From Anaerolineae bacterium (GTDB taxonomy: Bacteria > Chloroflexota > Anaerolineae > Anaerolineales > Anaerolineaceae): a DNA stretch of 64,000 nt. The notes beneath the pieces are model-generated. The model was not told where the DNA came from, did no database searches, and worked only from the letters and a program-made list of their open reading frames with translations. The DNA lies in contig JABLWW010000006.1 in NCBI GenBank assembly GCA_013178295.1, forward strand, positions 152,141 to 216,140, read 5' to 3'. The translations under genes and the position numbers were made by a program. Of this stretch, positions 35,629 to 43,890 are shown piece after piece (position 1 is the first letter of the stretch; every line of letters starts with the position of its first letter).

Positions 35629-37137
35629 ATGATGTTTGCATCTCCTTTTCTCTGGCTGATGATGATCCCCCTGGCAGGCTTCCCGCTGATCTATCTGATT
35701 GGCAGGGCAGGCAAACGGTTGGGCGCTTCCAAAGCCAGCATTTCTTTTTGGATGGCGTTGCTGGCGTTGCTGGTGATGGTACTTCCGCTGTACCAGCTGG
35801 GCGGGCAAGTCCTTGCCGGGCAGATGCCTGTTCTGAGGCTGAACGCCATCACCCTGCGCATGGACGGTGTGGGGTTGTTGTTATCGGGCACTGTGCTGGC
35901 GCTGGCAATTGCGGTAACGCTCTTTTCGTACCGTTATGTGGGCAGTGAGGAGGGCGAAGAGAAATATTATGCGCTGCTGCTGGCGATGAGCGGCGTCATT
36001 ATTGGGCTGGGCTGTGCCGCCGATTTGTTTAACCTGTGGGTGTGGTTTGAAGCCATGGCGGTAACCTCGTATCTGCTGGTTGCCTTTTACCGCAATCAAC
36101 CCGGGGCGCTGGAAGCTGGCGTTAAGTACGTGATCCAGAGCGCCTGCGGGTCTGTGCTGGTGGTGCTGGGGATTGCGCTGGTATTCACCCACAGCCGCTC
36201 GCTGGGTTTGCTCCAGATTCCGGCAAAGATCGCCATGCCCGCACCGCTGGTGTTGGTGGCAGGTGTCTTTTTCGTGGTTGGCTTTGGCGTCAAAAGCGCG
36301 CTGGTGCCCTTGCACACCTGGCTGCCGGATGCGCATTCACAGGCGCCCAGCGGCATCAGCGCCATGCTTTCGGGGGTGGTTATTGAAGCCGGGCTGGTGG
36401 CGCTGCTGCGCTCGTTGGGTGTGCTCTCTGGGCTGGGTGCGCCGATTGCCACGCTGCTGTTGATTTTTGCCGTGTTGAATATGCTGGTGGGCAATCTGAT
36501 GGCGCTGCGTCAGACGCAGATCAAGCGGCTGCTGGCTTTCTCCAGCGTCAGCCATATCGGCTATATGCTGCTTGGTCTGGCAGCGGCGCTGGGTTTTGGG
36601 GCTGCCAGCGGCGCAGGCGGAAGTTTCTTCCACATTTTGACCCATGCGCTGATGAAAGGGCTGGCGTTTCTCTCTGCGGGGCTGCTGCTCTATTGTCTGC
36701 GCATTGCTGCCGGTAGCCATGAGCCGCTGACGGTGGATGATCTGGCAGGAGCTGCCAGGCGTTATCCGCTGGCGGCATTTGCTTTCAGCGTGGCAGTGTT
36801 GGGGTTGGGCGGCCTGCCGCCCCTGGCAGGTTTTATGTCAAAGTGGCAGATCTTTGTCGGCGGTTTTCAAACCCAAAGCCCGCTGCTGCAATGGCTGGTG
36901 GTTTTTGCCGCGCTCAACAGCGTGCTCTCGCTGGGCTACTATGCCCCGCTGGTCAACCGCATCTACCGCAAGCAGCCGAGCGATATTGTGCTGGCGGGCA
37001 AAGCTGCTCCCTTTACCATGAATTTGGTGCTGTTGGTTCTCAGCGCGGCGGTGGTTGTGCTCGGTTTTGCGCCGGGGCTGGTGAATGCCTTGACAGAATC
37101 GGCAGCCGTCAGCCTGTTGTCGGCTTTTGGTCTCTGA
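35629..37137 (+). CDS. NuoN/NuoM-like antiporter subunit
   Basis: 502 residues from the ATG at 35629; ATG at 35632 is equally possible. About 14 helices with VKSALVPLHTWLPDAHSQAP and RLLAFSSVSHIGYM, the conserved channel helices. Second antiporter-like subunit of the complex. Confidence 0.88.
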   Translation: MMFASPFLWLMMIPLAGFPLIYLIGRAGKRLGASKASISFWMALLALLVMVLPLYQLGGQVLAGQMPVLRLNAITLRMDGVGLLLSGTVLALAIAVTLFSYRYVGSEEGEEKYYALLLAMSGVIIGLGCAADLFNLWVWFEAMAVTSYLLVAFYRNQPGALEAGVKYVIQSACGSVLVVLGIALVFTHSRSLGLLQIPAKIAMPAPLVLVAGVFFVVGFGVKSALVPLHTWLPDAHSQAPSGISAMLSGVVIEAGLVALLRSLGVLSGLGAPIATLLLIFAVLNMLVGNLMALRQTQIKRLLAFSSVSHIGYMLLGLAAALGFGAASGAGGSFFHILTHALMKGLAFLSAGLLLYCLRIAAGSHEPLTVDDLAGAARRYPLAAFAFSVAVLGLGGLPPLAGFMSKWQIFVGGFQTQSPLLQWLVVFAALNSVLSLGYYAPLVNRIYRKQPSDIVLAGKAAPFTMNLVLLVLSAAVVVLGFAPGLVNALTESAAVSLLSAFGL

Positions 37138-37466
37138 TGGAGAATATGACAATGGATGTTTTACTTTCTCCTCCTCTGGCGTTTTTGATCTATGTAGGGC
37201 TGGTGCTGTTGCTGATGCTGTTTGGCAGGGTGCTGGCTGAGCCAGAAAAACCCGATCCGATGAAGAGCAGCGTGTACGCTTCCGGCGAGGAGGCGCCTGG
37301 TCATCCTGCCGCCCCAGGTTATCAACCGTTTTTCCTGGTTGCCTTTTTCTTTGCCATTTTGCATCTGGGGATGCTGGTGCTGGCGAGCAGCACTACCCTG
37401 ACGCTGGTCTCGGTGGTGTATCTGGTTGGTTTGATCCTGGCGTTGGTGGCGTTGACGTTGAAATAA
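37137..37466 (+). CDS. NuoA-like membrane subunit
   Basis: 109 residues. ATG at 37137 shares a base with the preceding stop (TGATG). Three helices with the acidic loop between helices 1 and 2, as in complex I subunit 3 (LAEPEKPDPMKSSVYASGEE). It connects the hydrophilic and membrane arms. Confidence 0.8.
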   Translation: MENMTMDVLLSPPLAFLIYVGLVLLLMLFGRVLAEPEKPDPMKSSVYASGEEAPGHPAAPGYQPFFLVAFFFAILHLGMLVLASSTTLTLVSVVYLVGLILALVALTLK

Positions 37467-37467
37467 T

Positions 37468-37983
37468 ATGACAGGTATGTATATGAGCGCAATGGAACAT
37501 GAACGTACGGTAGATGTGGAGTGTCCTACAGTCTGGCAAAAAGCCTTGATGGCTTTAAAAACCTGGGCAAGGGTGAATTCTCCCTGGGTGATACACTTCA
37601 ACAGCGGGTCGTGCAACGGCTGCGATATTGAAATTTTGGCGACGCTGACCCCGCGCTACGACCTGGAACGCATCGGGGTCAAGCTGCAGGGCAGTCCCCG
37701 TCATGCCGATATTCTAATTTGTACTGGTCCTGTAACACGCCAGGCGAGAGAACGCCTGCTGCGCACCTATGCGCAAATGCCTGAACCAAAGTTTGTGGTG
37801 GCGGTGGGTTCCTGCGGGCTTTCAGGTGGTGTGTTTCATGGTTCGTATAACATCGTGGGGGGAATAGATGAGGTTTTGCCGGTGGATGCCTATATTCCCG
37901 GCTGCCCGCCGCGCCCCGAAGCCATCATCTATGGCGTGGCGACCTTGCTGGAAAGCCTTAAAAACAAACAGGAGAAGGGTTGA
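37468..37983 (+). CDS. [NiFe] hydrogenase small subunit, NuoB/EchC/MbhJ-like
   Basis: 171 residues if the ATG at 37468 is used; ATGs at 37477, 37483 and 37492 are alternatives. The four ligands of the proximal [4Fe-4S] cluster appear as GSCNGCDIE, VGSCGLSGG and PGCPPRPE. It carries electrons from the ferredoxin-like subunit to the Ni-Fe site. Confidence 0.92.
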   Translation: MTGMYMSAMEHERTVDVECPTVWQKALMALKTWARVNSPWVIHFNSGSCNGCDIEILATLTPRYDLERIGVKLQGSPRHADILICTGPVTRQARERLLRTYAQMPEPKFVVAVGSCGLSGGVFHGSYNIVGGIDEVLPVDAYIPGCPPRPEAIIYGVATLLESLKNKQEKG

Positions 37984-38471
37984 TGATGGATTATCATTTT
38001 GCCCTCAAGCAGGTTGAAGAAATCCTGCAGCCGTTTTCATCGGAAGTGCGCCGCCCGCAGGAGCATCAGATTGACTTTGTGATGGGCGCTGAAAATCTCA
38101 ACGCGGCGGTGGAAGCGTTGTTCCTTGCTCAATGGGGCTATCTGAGCGCCATCACCTGTCTTGATCATCCGCCAGTCAAAGATGAAAATGGGCAGGAAAG
38201 TGAAGGCTCGCTGGAAGTGATCTATCACTTTTGCCGCAACGCGGCGGTGGCGGGGTTACGCGTCAGCGTGCCTTACAGCCATCCACACGTGCCGACCATT
38301 TGCAACTGGATTCCATCCGCCACACTGTACGAACGCGAGCTTATGGAACTGTTTGGGGTGGTGGTGGATGATACCCCCAGCACGGAGCGGCTAGTCACCT
38401 CGGACGACTGGCCGGAAGGGGTGTATCCGATGCGCAAGACGTTTTCCGGTTTTTCGCAGGAATCAAGATAG
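37980..38471 (+). CDS. NuoC/EchD-like subunit
   Basis: 163 residues, overlapping the small-subunit gene by four bases. It holds the 30-kDa subunit pattern YERELMELFGVVVDDTPSTE, then DWPEGVYPMRKTF. Structural subunit between small and large subunits. Confidence 0.86.
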   Translation: MMMDYHFALKQVEEILQPFSSEVRRPQEHQIDFVMGAENLNAAVEALFLAQWGYLSAITCLDHPPVKDENGQESEGSLEVIYHFCRNAAVAGLRVSVPYSHPHVPTICNWIPSATLYERELMELFGVVVDDTPSTERLVTSDDWPEGVYPMRKTFSGFSQESR

Positions 38472-38483
38472 GAGTTTACTGGT

Positions 38484-39686
38484 ATGGAGAGCGAAATAAA
38501 AACGGATAATCGTTTTGTTGTTCCCATTGGTCCGCAGCACCCGGCGCTGAAGGAGCCAGGGCATTTTGAATTTGACGTGGATGGCGAGGTGGTTACCGGC
38601 GCCTCCATTCGGCTGGGTTTTGTCCATCGCGGCATTGAGAAGCTGGCAGAACAGCGAAACTACATCCAGGACTTGTACCTGTTTGAGCGCATTTGTGGCA
38701 TTTGCTCACACATTCACGCCACCGCCTTTGCGGTAGCGGTGGAAAAGCTGGCAGGGGTTGTCGTACCGCCGCGTGCCCAGGCAATTCGCACCATCGTTGC
38801 CGAACTGGAGCGCATTCACAGCCACATGCTCTGGCTGGGTGTGGCGGCGCATGAAGGGGGCTTTGATACGTTGTTCATGTATAGCTGGCGTGATCGTGAG
38901 ACGGTGATGGATTTGCTCGAGACAATTGCCGGTAATCGTGTCAACTACTCCGCCAACCTGATTGGCGGAGTGAAATTTGATATTGACGACAGCCAGCGCG
39001 ATGCCATCTTGCGGGGGATTGATTTTCTTGACCAGCGCGCCAGATATTATCTCAAGGTGGTGGAGAGTGATGAGACCTTTTTGGGGCGCACGCGCGGTGT
39101 TGGCAAAATGACGCGCGGAGAAGCCGAGATACTTGGGGCAGTTGGACCGACCGCCCGCGCCTCGGGTGTGGCGCGCGATGTGCGTCTGGAAGCGCCCTAT
39201 ATCGGTTACGCCGATTATCCTGTGGTGCTGGTTTTGGATGACCGCGGCGATCTGGAAGCCCGTTTTTCGGTGCGTATTCTTGAATTGTTTGAGTCCTTCC
39301 GTCTGATCCGTGAGATTCTAAGCCGCATGCCCAAGGGTGAACTGAGCACACGCGTCCCCCGCCGCATCCCGGAGGGTGAAATTGTGCTGCGGGTAGAAGC
39401 GCCGCGCGGTGAGCTGTATTATTATGTGAAAAGCAACGGCAGCGAAATGCCCGAGCGCGTTAAGGTGCGCACGCCCAGCCTGTGCAACTGGGCTTCGGTG
39501 GCAAGTCTGGCAGTGGGGCATAAATTGGCGGATATGCCCATGTTGCTTGCCGGGATTGACCCTTGTTTTTCCTGTAATGACCGGCTTGTGACGCTGCGCA
39601 GACAGGACACAGCCCAGACAATGACCTGGGAAGACCTGCGCCAGTATGGTATACAGTACTATCGAGGGAAAAGAGTATGTCCTTAA
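38484..39686 (+). CDS. [NiFe] hydrogenase large subunit, group 4 (NuoD/EchE/MbhL-like)
   Basis: 400 residues. Both Ni-Fe cysteine pairs are present: RICGIC (C71, C74) and DPCFSC (C361, C364), so it is a true hydrogenase and not a complex I 49-kDa subunit. The C-terminus runs 33 residues past DPCFSCNDR. HycE-type subunits are cut after this arginine, which fits the maturation protease at the end of the operon. Ferredoxin-driven H2 evolution is the likely direction. Confidence 0.94.
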   Translation: MESEIKTDNRFVVPIGPQHPALKEPGHFEFDVDGEVVTGASIRLGFVHRGIEKLAEQRNYIQDLYLFERICGICSHIHATAFAVAVEKLAGVVVPPRAQAIRTIVAELERIHSHMLWLGVAAHEGGFDTLFMYSWRDRETVMDLLETIAGNRVNYSANLIGGVKFDIDDSQRDAILRGIDFLDQRARYYLKVVESDETFLGRTRGVGKMTRGEAEILGAVGPTARASGVARDVRLEAPYIGYADYPVVLVLDDRGDLEARFSVRILELFESFRLIREILSRMPKGELSTRVPRRIPEGEIVLRVEAPRGELYYYVKSNGSEMPERVKVRTPSLCNWASVASLAVGHKLADMPMLLAGIDPCFSCNDRLVTLRRQDTAQTMTWEDLRQYGIQYYRGKRVCP

Positions 39687-40588
39687 TCCACCTTTTATTA
39701 TTCCCCGGCGGTTTATTCCTGCTGCTGGTTGGTCTGTTGTATCAATGGCTGGATCGCAAACTGGTGGCGCGCTACCAGAATCGCATTGGGCCACGATTGT
39801 TCCAGCCGCTGGCAGATACGGTCAAGCTTCTGGCAAAGGAAGAAATTGTTCCGCATGGTGTCCATCGTGGTCTCTTTGTCATCTTGCCGGTGATTGGACT
39901 GGCATCGGCTTTGACCGCAGCCCTGTATGTGCCCATGGTGGGGTTTGCGCCAGCATACAGCTTTAATGGCGACCTGATTGTAACCGTGTACCTGCTGAGT
40001 GTGCTCACCCTGGCGCTGGGCTTGGCGGGGGCAAACACCCTCGACCGCTTTTCGCTGGTTGGCGCCACACGCACACTGACCCAGCTTTTTAGCTATGAAG
40101 CGCCTTTTCTGCTGGCGCTGTTGGGCCCAAGTCTGATTGTCGGCACCTGGCAGATTGGCGAGATTAATGCCTATGCCGCCAAGAATCTGTGGCTGATTGT
40201 TACCCAGCCCATCGGTTTTGTGGTGGCGCTGGTGGGTTTGATGGGAAAGCTGGAACTGCCGCCTTTTGATGCCCCTGAAGCGGAAACCGAAATTGTCTCT
40301 GGGGCGATGACTGAATACAGCGGGCGCGGGTATGCCATTTTTCGCCTGGGCAAGGATGTGGAGCTGGTCATCGGCTTGACTCTGGTGGCGGCTTTTTATC
40401 TGGGCGGGCTTTCCAACCCGCTGGAATTTATTCTCAAAACGCTGGCAATTTTGCTGGTGATGGCAGGGCTGCAATCGCTGTTTGCCCGTTTGCGCATTGA
40501 TCAGACGGTTGGTCTGTGGTGGCGTCTGGGCGCTCTGCTGGCGTTGATTCAGTTGCTGATTATTCTGGTGGTAAAGGTGGCGCTATGA
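39677..40588 (+). CDS. NuoH/EchB-like membrane anchor subunit
   Basis: 303 residues, eight helices. LYQWLDRKLVARYQNRIGPR split over residues 20-40, and LPPFDAPEAETEIVSGAMTEYSG, are the conserved quinone-chamber loops of the family. It overlaps the large-subunit gene by ten bases. Confidence 0.92.
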   Translation: MSLIHLLLFPGGLFLLLVGLLYQWLDRKLVARYQNRIGPRLFQPLADTVKLLAKEEIVPHGVHRGLFVILPVIGLASALTAALYVPMVGFAPAYSFNGDLIVTVYLLSVLTLALGLAGANTLDRFSLVGATRTLTQLFSYEAPFLLALLGPSLIVGTWQIGEINAYAAKNLWLIVTQPIGFVVALVGLMGKLELPPFDAPEAETEIVSGAMTEYSGRGYAIFRLGKDVELVIGLTLVAAFYLGGLSNPLEFILKTLAILLVMAGLQSLFARLRIDQTVGLWWRLGALLALIQLLIILVVKVAL

Positions 40589-41016
40589 AATTTGGCTCCA
40601 TGATCAAGGATGTGCTGTCTTCGCTGTTTAAGCGCCCGGCGACAGAGAAATACCCAGCCGAGCGCAGACCGGCTCCGCCCAGGCTGCGCGGCAAACTGGT
40701 GTGGAACCCTGAAAAGTGCACCGGATGCCAGCTGTGCGTTAAGGATTGCCCGGCAAATGCAATTGAGCTGATCACAATTGATAAGGTGGCGAAACGCTTT
40801 GTGATGAAATATCACATTGGGCGTTGCACTTTTTGTGATCAGTGTGTGGTCAATTGCCGCTTTAAGTGTCTTGATTTATCCAGCGAAGAGTGGGAACTGG
40901 CTGCTTTGAGCGCTGAACCGCTTACGGTGTATTACGGGCGCGATGAGGATATCCGCTTTTTGCTTGAGAAAGCCGCTCTGCCCGGCGCTGAAGAAACACC
41001 CTGTGAACCCTCCTGA
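40585..41016 (+). CDS. NuoI/EchF-like 2x[4Fe-4S] ferredoxin subunit
   Basis: 143 residues. ATG at 40585 overlaps the nuoH-like stop (ATGA). Cluster 1: CTGCQLCVKDC with Cys55 (C45, C48, C51, C55). Cluster 2: CTFCDQCVVNC. Entry point for electrons from ferredoxin. Confidence 0.9.
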   Translation: MKFGSMIKDVLSSLFKRPATEKYPAERRPAPPRLRGKLVWNPEKCTGCQLCVKDCPANAIELITIDKVAKRFVMKYHIGRCTFCDQCVVNCRFKCLDLSSEEWELAALSAEPLTVYYGRDEDIRFLLEKAALPGAEETPCEPS

Positions 41017-41473
41017 GCGTGCCCGTTGGGCGATTGTGGGGGTTGGCAATGAATTGAATGGCGATGATGCTGCTGGCATTTTGGCGCTGCGCGCCCTCAA
41101 ACAACGGCTGGTTGACCGCTCCGATGTGTTGTTGATTGACGCGGGCACAGCACCGGAAAATTTCACTTCGCTTCTGCGCGGTTTTGCGCCGGACAAGGTG
41201 TTATTTATCGACGCGGCGCAGATGGATTTGCCGCCGGGGCAATCCGCCTGGTTGGAGGTGGAGCAGATTGACGGGGTAAGCGCTTCTACCCACACCTTGC
41301 CTCTTACTGTGCTGGCAGGATATTTGCAGGCTGATTTAGGGTGCCGCGTGCAGGTTGTCGCCGTCCAGGTGGAACGGGTGGGATTTGGGTTGCAGGTATC
41401 CGAGACAGTCGTTAGAGGTGTGGAACGGTTGGTAGAGGAGCTTGCGGAGATGTTTGGCGAGGAGAAATCGTAA
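41003..41473 (+). CDS. hydrogenase maturation protease, HycI-type
   Basis: 156 residues. The GTG at 41003 overlaps the ferredoxin gene by 14 bases. It begins AIVGVGNELNGDDAAG, with the conserved Asp, and has the later FIDAAQMD and STHTLPL histidine segments that bind nickel during cleavage. It should trim the group 4 large subunit after its DPCFSCNDR motif. Confidence 0.88.
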   Translation: MNPPERARWAIVGVGNELNGDDAAGILALRALKQRLVDRSDVLLIDAGTAPENFTSLLRGFAPDKVLFIDAAQMDLPPGQSAWLEVEQIDGVSASTHTLPLTVLAGYLQADLGCRVQVVAVQVERVGFGLQVSETVVRGVERLVEELAEMFGEEKS

Positions 41474-43047
41474 TGTTAGATATTGTCATCAGAAATGCGA
41501 CTCTGGTAGATGGTAGCCGTGCCCCGCGCCGCAAAGCGGATGTGGGCATTCTTGGCGATCGAGTTGAGGTAATTGGCGATCTGTCTTCGGCTGTTGCACG
41601 CCAGGTCTTGGATGCCAGCGGGAAGATCATTGCACCGGGTTTCATTGACATGCATTCACACGGCGATTCGATGCTGCCTTTCTTGCCTACTGCTGACAGT
41701 AAGGTGCATCAGGGTGTTACCCTGGAAGTGGTGGGAAATTGCGGCTTTAGCATGGCGCCTTTTAGCCGCCAAATGTTAGACGAGATGAACGAAACCTATG
41801 CGCAGGAAGGTGGGCATAAACATGTGGACTGGGATACCTTTGCAGGCTTTTTTGAGCGTCTGCGCCGACAGGGTACATCGGTCAACGTGTTTGCACTTGC
41901 CGGGCACGGTACAATTCGGGAGAAAGTGATGGGGATGACAGATGCTGTCCCCACTCCACAGCAGATGGGCGAAATGAAAGATGAAGTCCGCAGGGCAATG
42001 GAAAGCGGCGCCAGAGGGCTTTCTACCGGGTTGATTTATACGCCCAGCCTGTATGCGCGAACAGAGGAGATCGTCGAACTGGCAAAGGTGGCGGGAAAAC
42101 TCGGTGGTATTTATACATCGCACATCCGCGGCGAGGGGGATACGCTGCTGGAAGCCATTGCTGAAGCGGTTGAAATTGGGCGTGCCGCCGATATCCCCGT
42201 TGAGATCAGTCATTTGAAAGCCTCCGGACCGCGCAACTGGCATAAGATGCCGCAGGCGATAGAGATGATCGAAAAAGCGCGGCGCAGTGGGCTGGATATA
42301 TCGGCGGACATGTACCCGTATCCGGCTTCTAACACCGGGCTGACTTCAATTGTGCCTGCGTGGGCGCATGTGGGCGGGCGCGATGCGTTGCTTGCCCGCC
42401 TGGCAGATGCGGGGGAGCGTGAGCGTATTTGTCGGGAACTGAATAACCCAGAGGTAAGCCAGCCCAGATTCTGGGATAAAATCATGATTTCGTATTGTCC
42501 TGCCAACCCGCAACTGGAGGGTCAGACGATTGAGCAAATTGCTGCCGCACGCCGTCACGACCCGCTGGGAACGGCTTTGGACCTGCTGGTGGAAAATCGC
42601 CTCAACGTGGACATCATCATGTTCACCATGAAGGACGAAAATGTCGCCATGGGGCTGCAAATGGATTTTGTCGCCATAGGGACGGATGGATCGGGGTATG
42701 CAAAGGAGGGACCCCTTTCTGGCGGGAAACCCCATCCGCGCAATTTTGGCACCTTCCCGCGCGTGCTTGGGTATTATGCCCGCGAGCAGGAGCTTTTCTC
42801 GCTGGAAGAGGCCGTGTGGAAAATGACGGGTTTACCGGCAGGCAAACTCAAACTGGCACAGCGTGGGCTTTTGCAAGAGGGGTACTTTGCCGATTTGGTG
42901 GTTTTTGATGAGGTTGCCATTCGCGATATGGCTACATTTACCCAGCCGCATCAATTCCCGCAGGGCATTTTGTCTGTGATGGTCAATGGTGTATGGGTAG
43001 TGCGCGATGGTGTTCTAAGCGGACAGCGCCCGGGTGTCATCCTATAA
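41473..43047 (+). CDS. N-acyl-D-amino-acid deacylase (amidohydrolase)
   Basis: 524 residues. The amidohydrolase metal motif is GFIDMHSHGDS, followed by VVGNCGFSMAP with the bridging cysteine of D-aminoacylases, YTSHIRGEG and EISHLKASG. It removes acyl groups from D-amino acids or D-glutamate derivatives. Its start overlaps the protease stop by one base. Confidence 0.88.
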   Translation: MLDIVIRNATLVDGSRAPRRKADVGILGDRVEVIGDLSSAVARQVLDASGKIIAPGFIDMHSHGDSMLPFLPTADSKVHQGVTLEVVGNCGFSMAPFSRQMLDEMNETYAQEGGHKHVDWDTFAGFFERLRRQGTSVNVFALAGHGTIREKVMGMTDAVPTPQQMGEMKDEVRRAMESGARGLSTGLIYTPSLYARTEEIVELAKVAGKLGGIYTSHIRGEGDTLLEAIAEAVEIGRAADIPVEISHLKASGPRNWHKMPQAIEMIEKARRSGLDISADMYPYPASNTGLTSIVPAWAHVGGRDALLARLADAGERERICRELNNPEVSQPRFWDKIMISYCPANPQLEGQTIEQIAAARRHDPLGTALDLLVENRLNVDIIMFTMKDENVAMGLQMDFVAIGTDGSGYAKEGPLSGGKPHPRNFGTFPRVLGYYAREQELFSLEEAVWKMTGLPAGKLKLAQRGLLQEGYFADLVVFDEVAIRDMATFTQPHQFPQGILSVMVNGVWVVRDGVLSGQRPGVIL

Positions 43048-43068
43048 CGGTAAGCGCGCGTGAAGAAG

Positions 43069-43635
43069 TCATTCGTACTGGATAGGCTCTACGCTGATGG
43101 AGGGGGATGCGCTGTTGAGCAGCTCTTCCACTTTCTTATGGATGTCGGGTTCAGCCAGCCCTAGCAAAATGTCGTTTTGCTGTATCACAATGCCCCCATT
43201 GGGAACGATAAAATCATCACCACGTTTGATGAGCACGATCAGATAATCCATAGGAAGTCCCAACTGGTAAATAGCTCTGCCAACTGCCCATGAAAAAGGG
43301 GGGATACGGGTTTCTATCAGAGTGCTTTTCCAGCCTTGCCCCTCAATATTTTCAATGGGGTACAACTGCTTTTCACGTCTTGGCGCGCTGACGTTTAACC
43401 ACTTTGCCACGAGCGGTATCGAAGTGCCCTGCAACAAAACCGAAGTCAGCACGACAAAGAAAACCATGTTGAAGAAGAAATCTGAACCTGGGATACCTGC
43501 CAGCTTGGGGTAAGTAGCAAGGACAATGGGCACAGCGCCTCTCAATCCTACCCATGATACAAAAATCTTTTCCCGCAGGCAGAAGCGTGAGCAGCGAATG
43601 TTCTTTGCTTGTTTGTCTCTGTCTGCCTCACGCTT
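43069..43635 (-). pseudogene. C-terminal remnant of a K+/H+ or Na+/H+ antiporter (NhaP2/CvrA-like)
   Basis: Starts in mid-family: FVSWVGLRGAVPIVLATYP is a conserved internal antiporter helix that is normally about 300 residues in. It then has the last helices and a TrkA_C-like domain. Going upstream the frame meets TGA at 43636-43638 and shows no further similarity, so the first two thirds are missing. It lies convergent to the deacylase gene. Confidence 0.75.
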
Positions 43636-43739
43636 TCACATTGACAGATTTTGTGAAGCTCCCCTCTCTCTTTAGCGGTCTAAATGCCTTGGGAGGGCAG
43701 TTTATACTTCCCATTTGAAGTGTAAGGGATGGCTGAAAC

Positions 43740-43783
43740 ATGACATTTATCACTTACGATAGCAAAAATAATTCTTTTATAAT
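43740..43783 (+). promoter_or_regulatory. CRP/FNR-like site and -10 box of the Etf-Hdr-Mvh operon
   Basis: ATGA-CATTTA-TCAC at 43740-43753, then TATAAT at 43778-43783 within TTTTATAATT. Spacing from site centre to -10 is one base longer than in the first hydrogenase operon. Transcript start would be near 43790, leaving a leader of about 100 bases before the first gene (AGGAGG at its end). I see no other element in 43636-43890. Confidence 0.72.
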
Positions 43784-43890
43784 TGGTAGGGTTTGTGTAC
43801 ATTTTTTACTGTTAATGGTGAAATTATTTTGAATGTCCCTTATTGCCTGAAGACGCCCTCGATCACATTTAAAATCACAGGAGGTAGATT

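Noticed and set aside
33789-35630. 613-codon open frame on the minus strand
   Set aside because: Antisense shadow of the NuoL-like gene; composition is His/Gln/Arg-rich and typical of the reverse of hydrophobic codons.
43636-43638. In-frame TGA upstream of the antiporter remnant as a second selenocysteine codon
   Set aside because: The TGA is followed by Lys-Arg-Glu with no redox motif, the upstream frame shows no antiporter similarity and soon meets more stops. It is simply the edge of a truncated gene.
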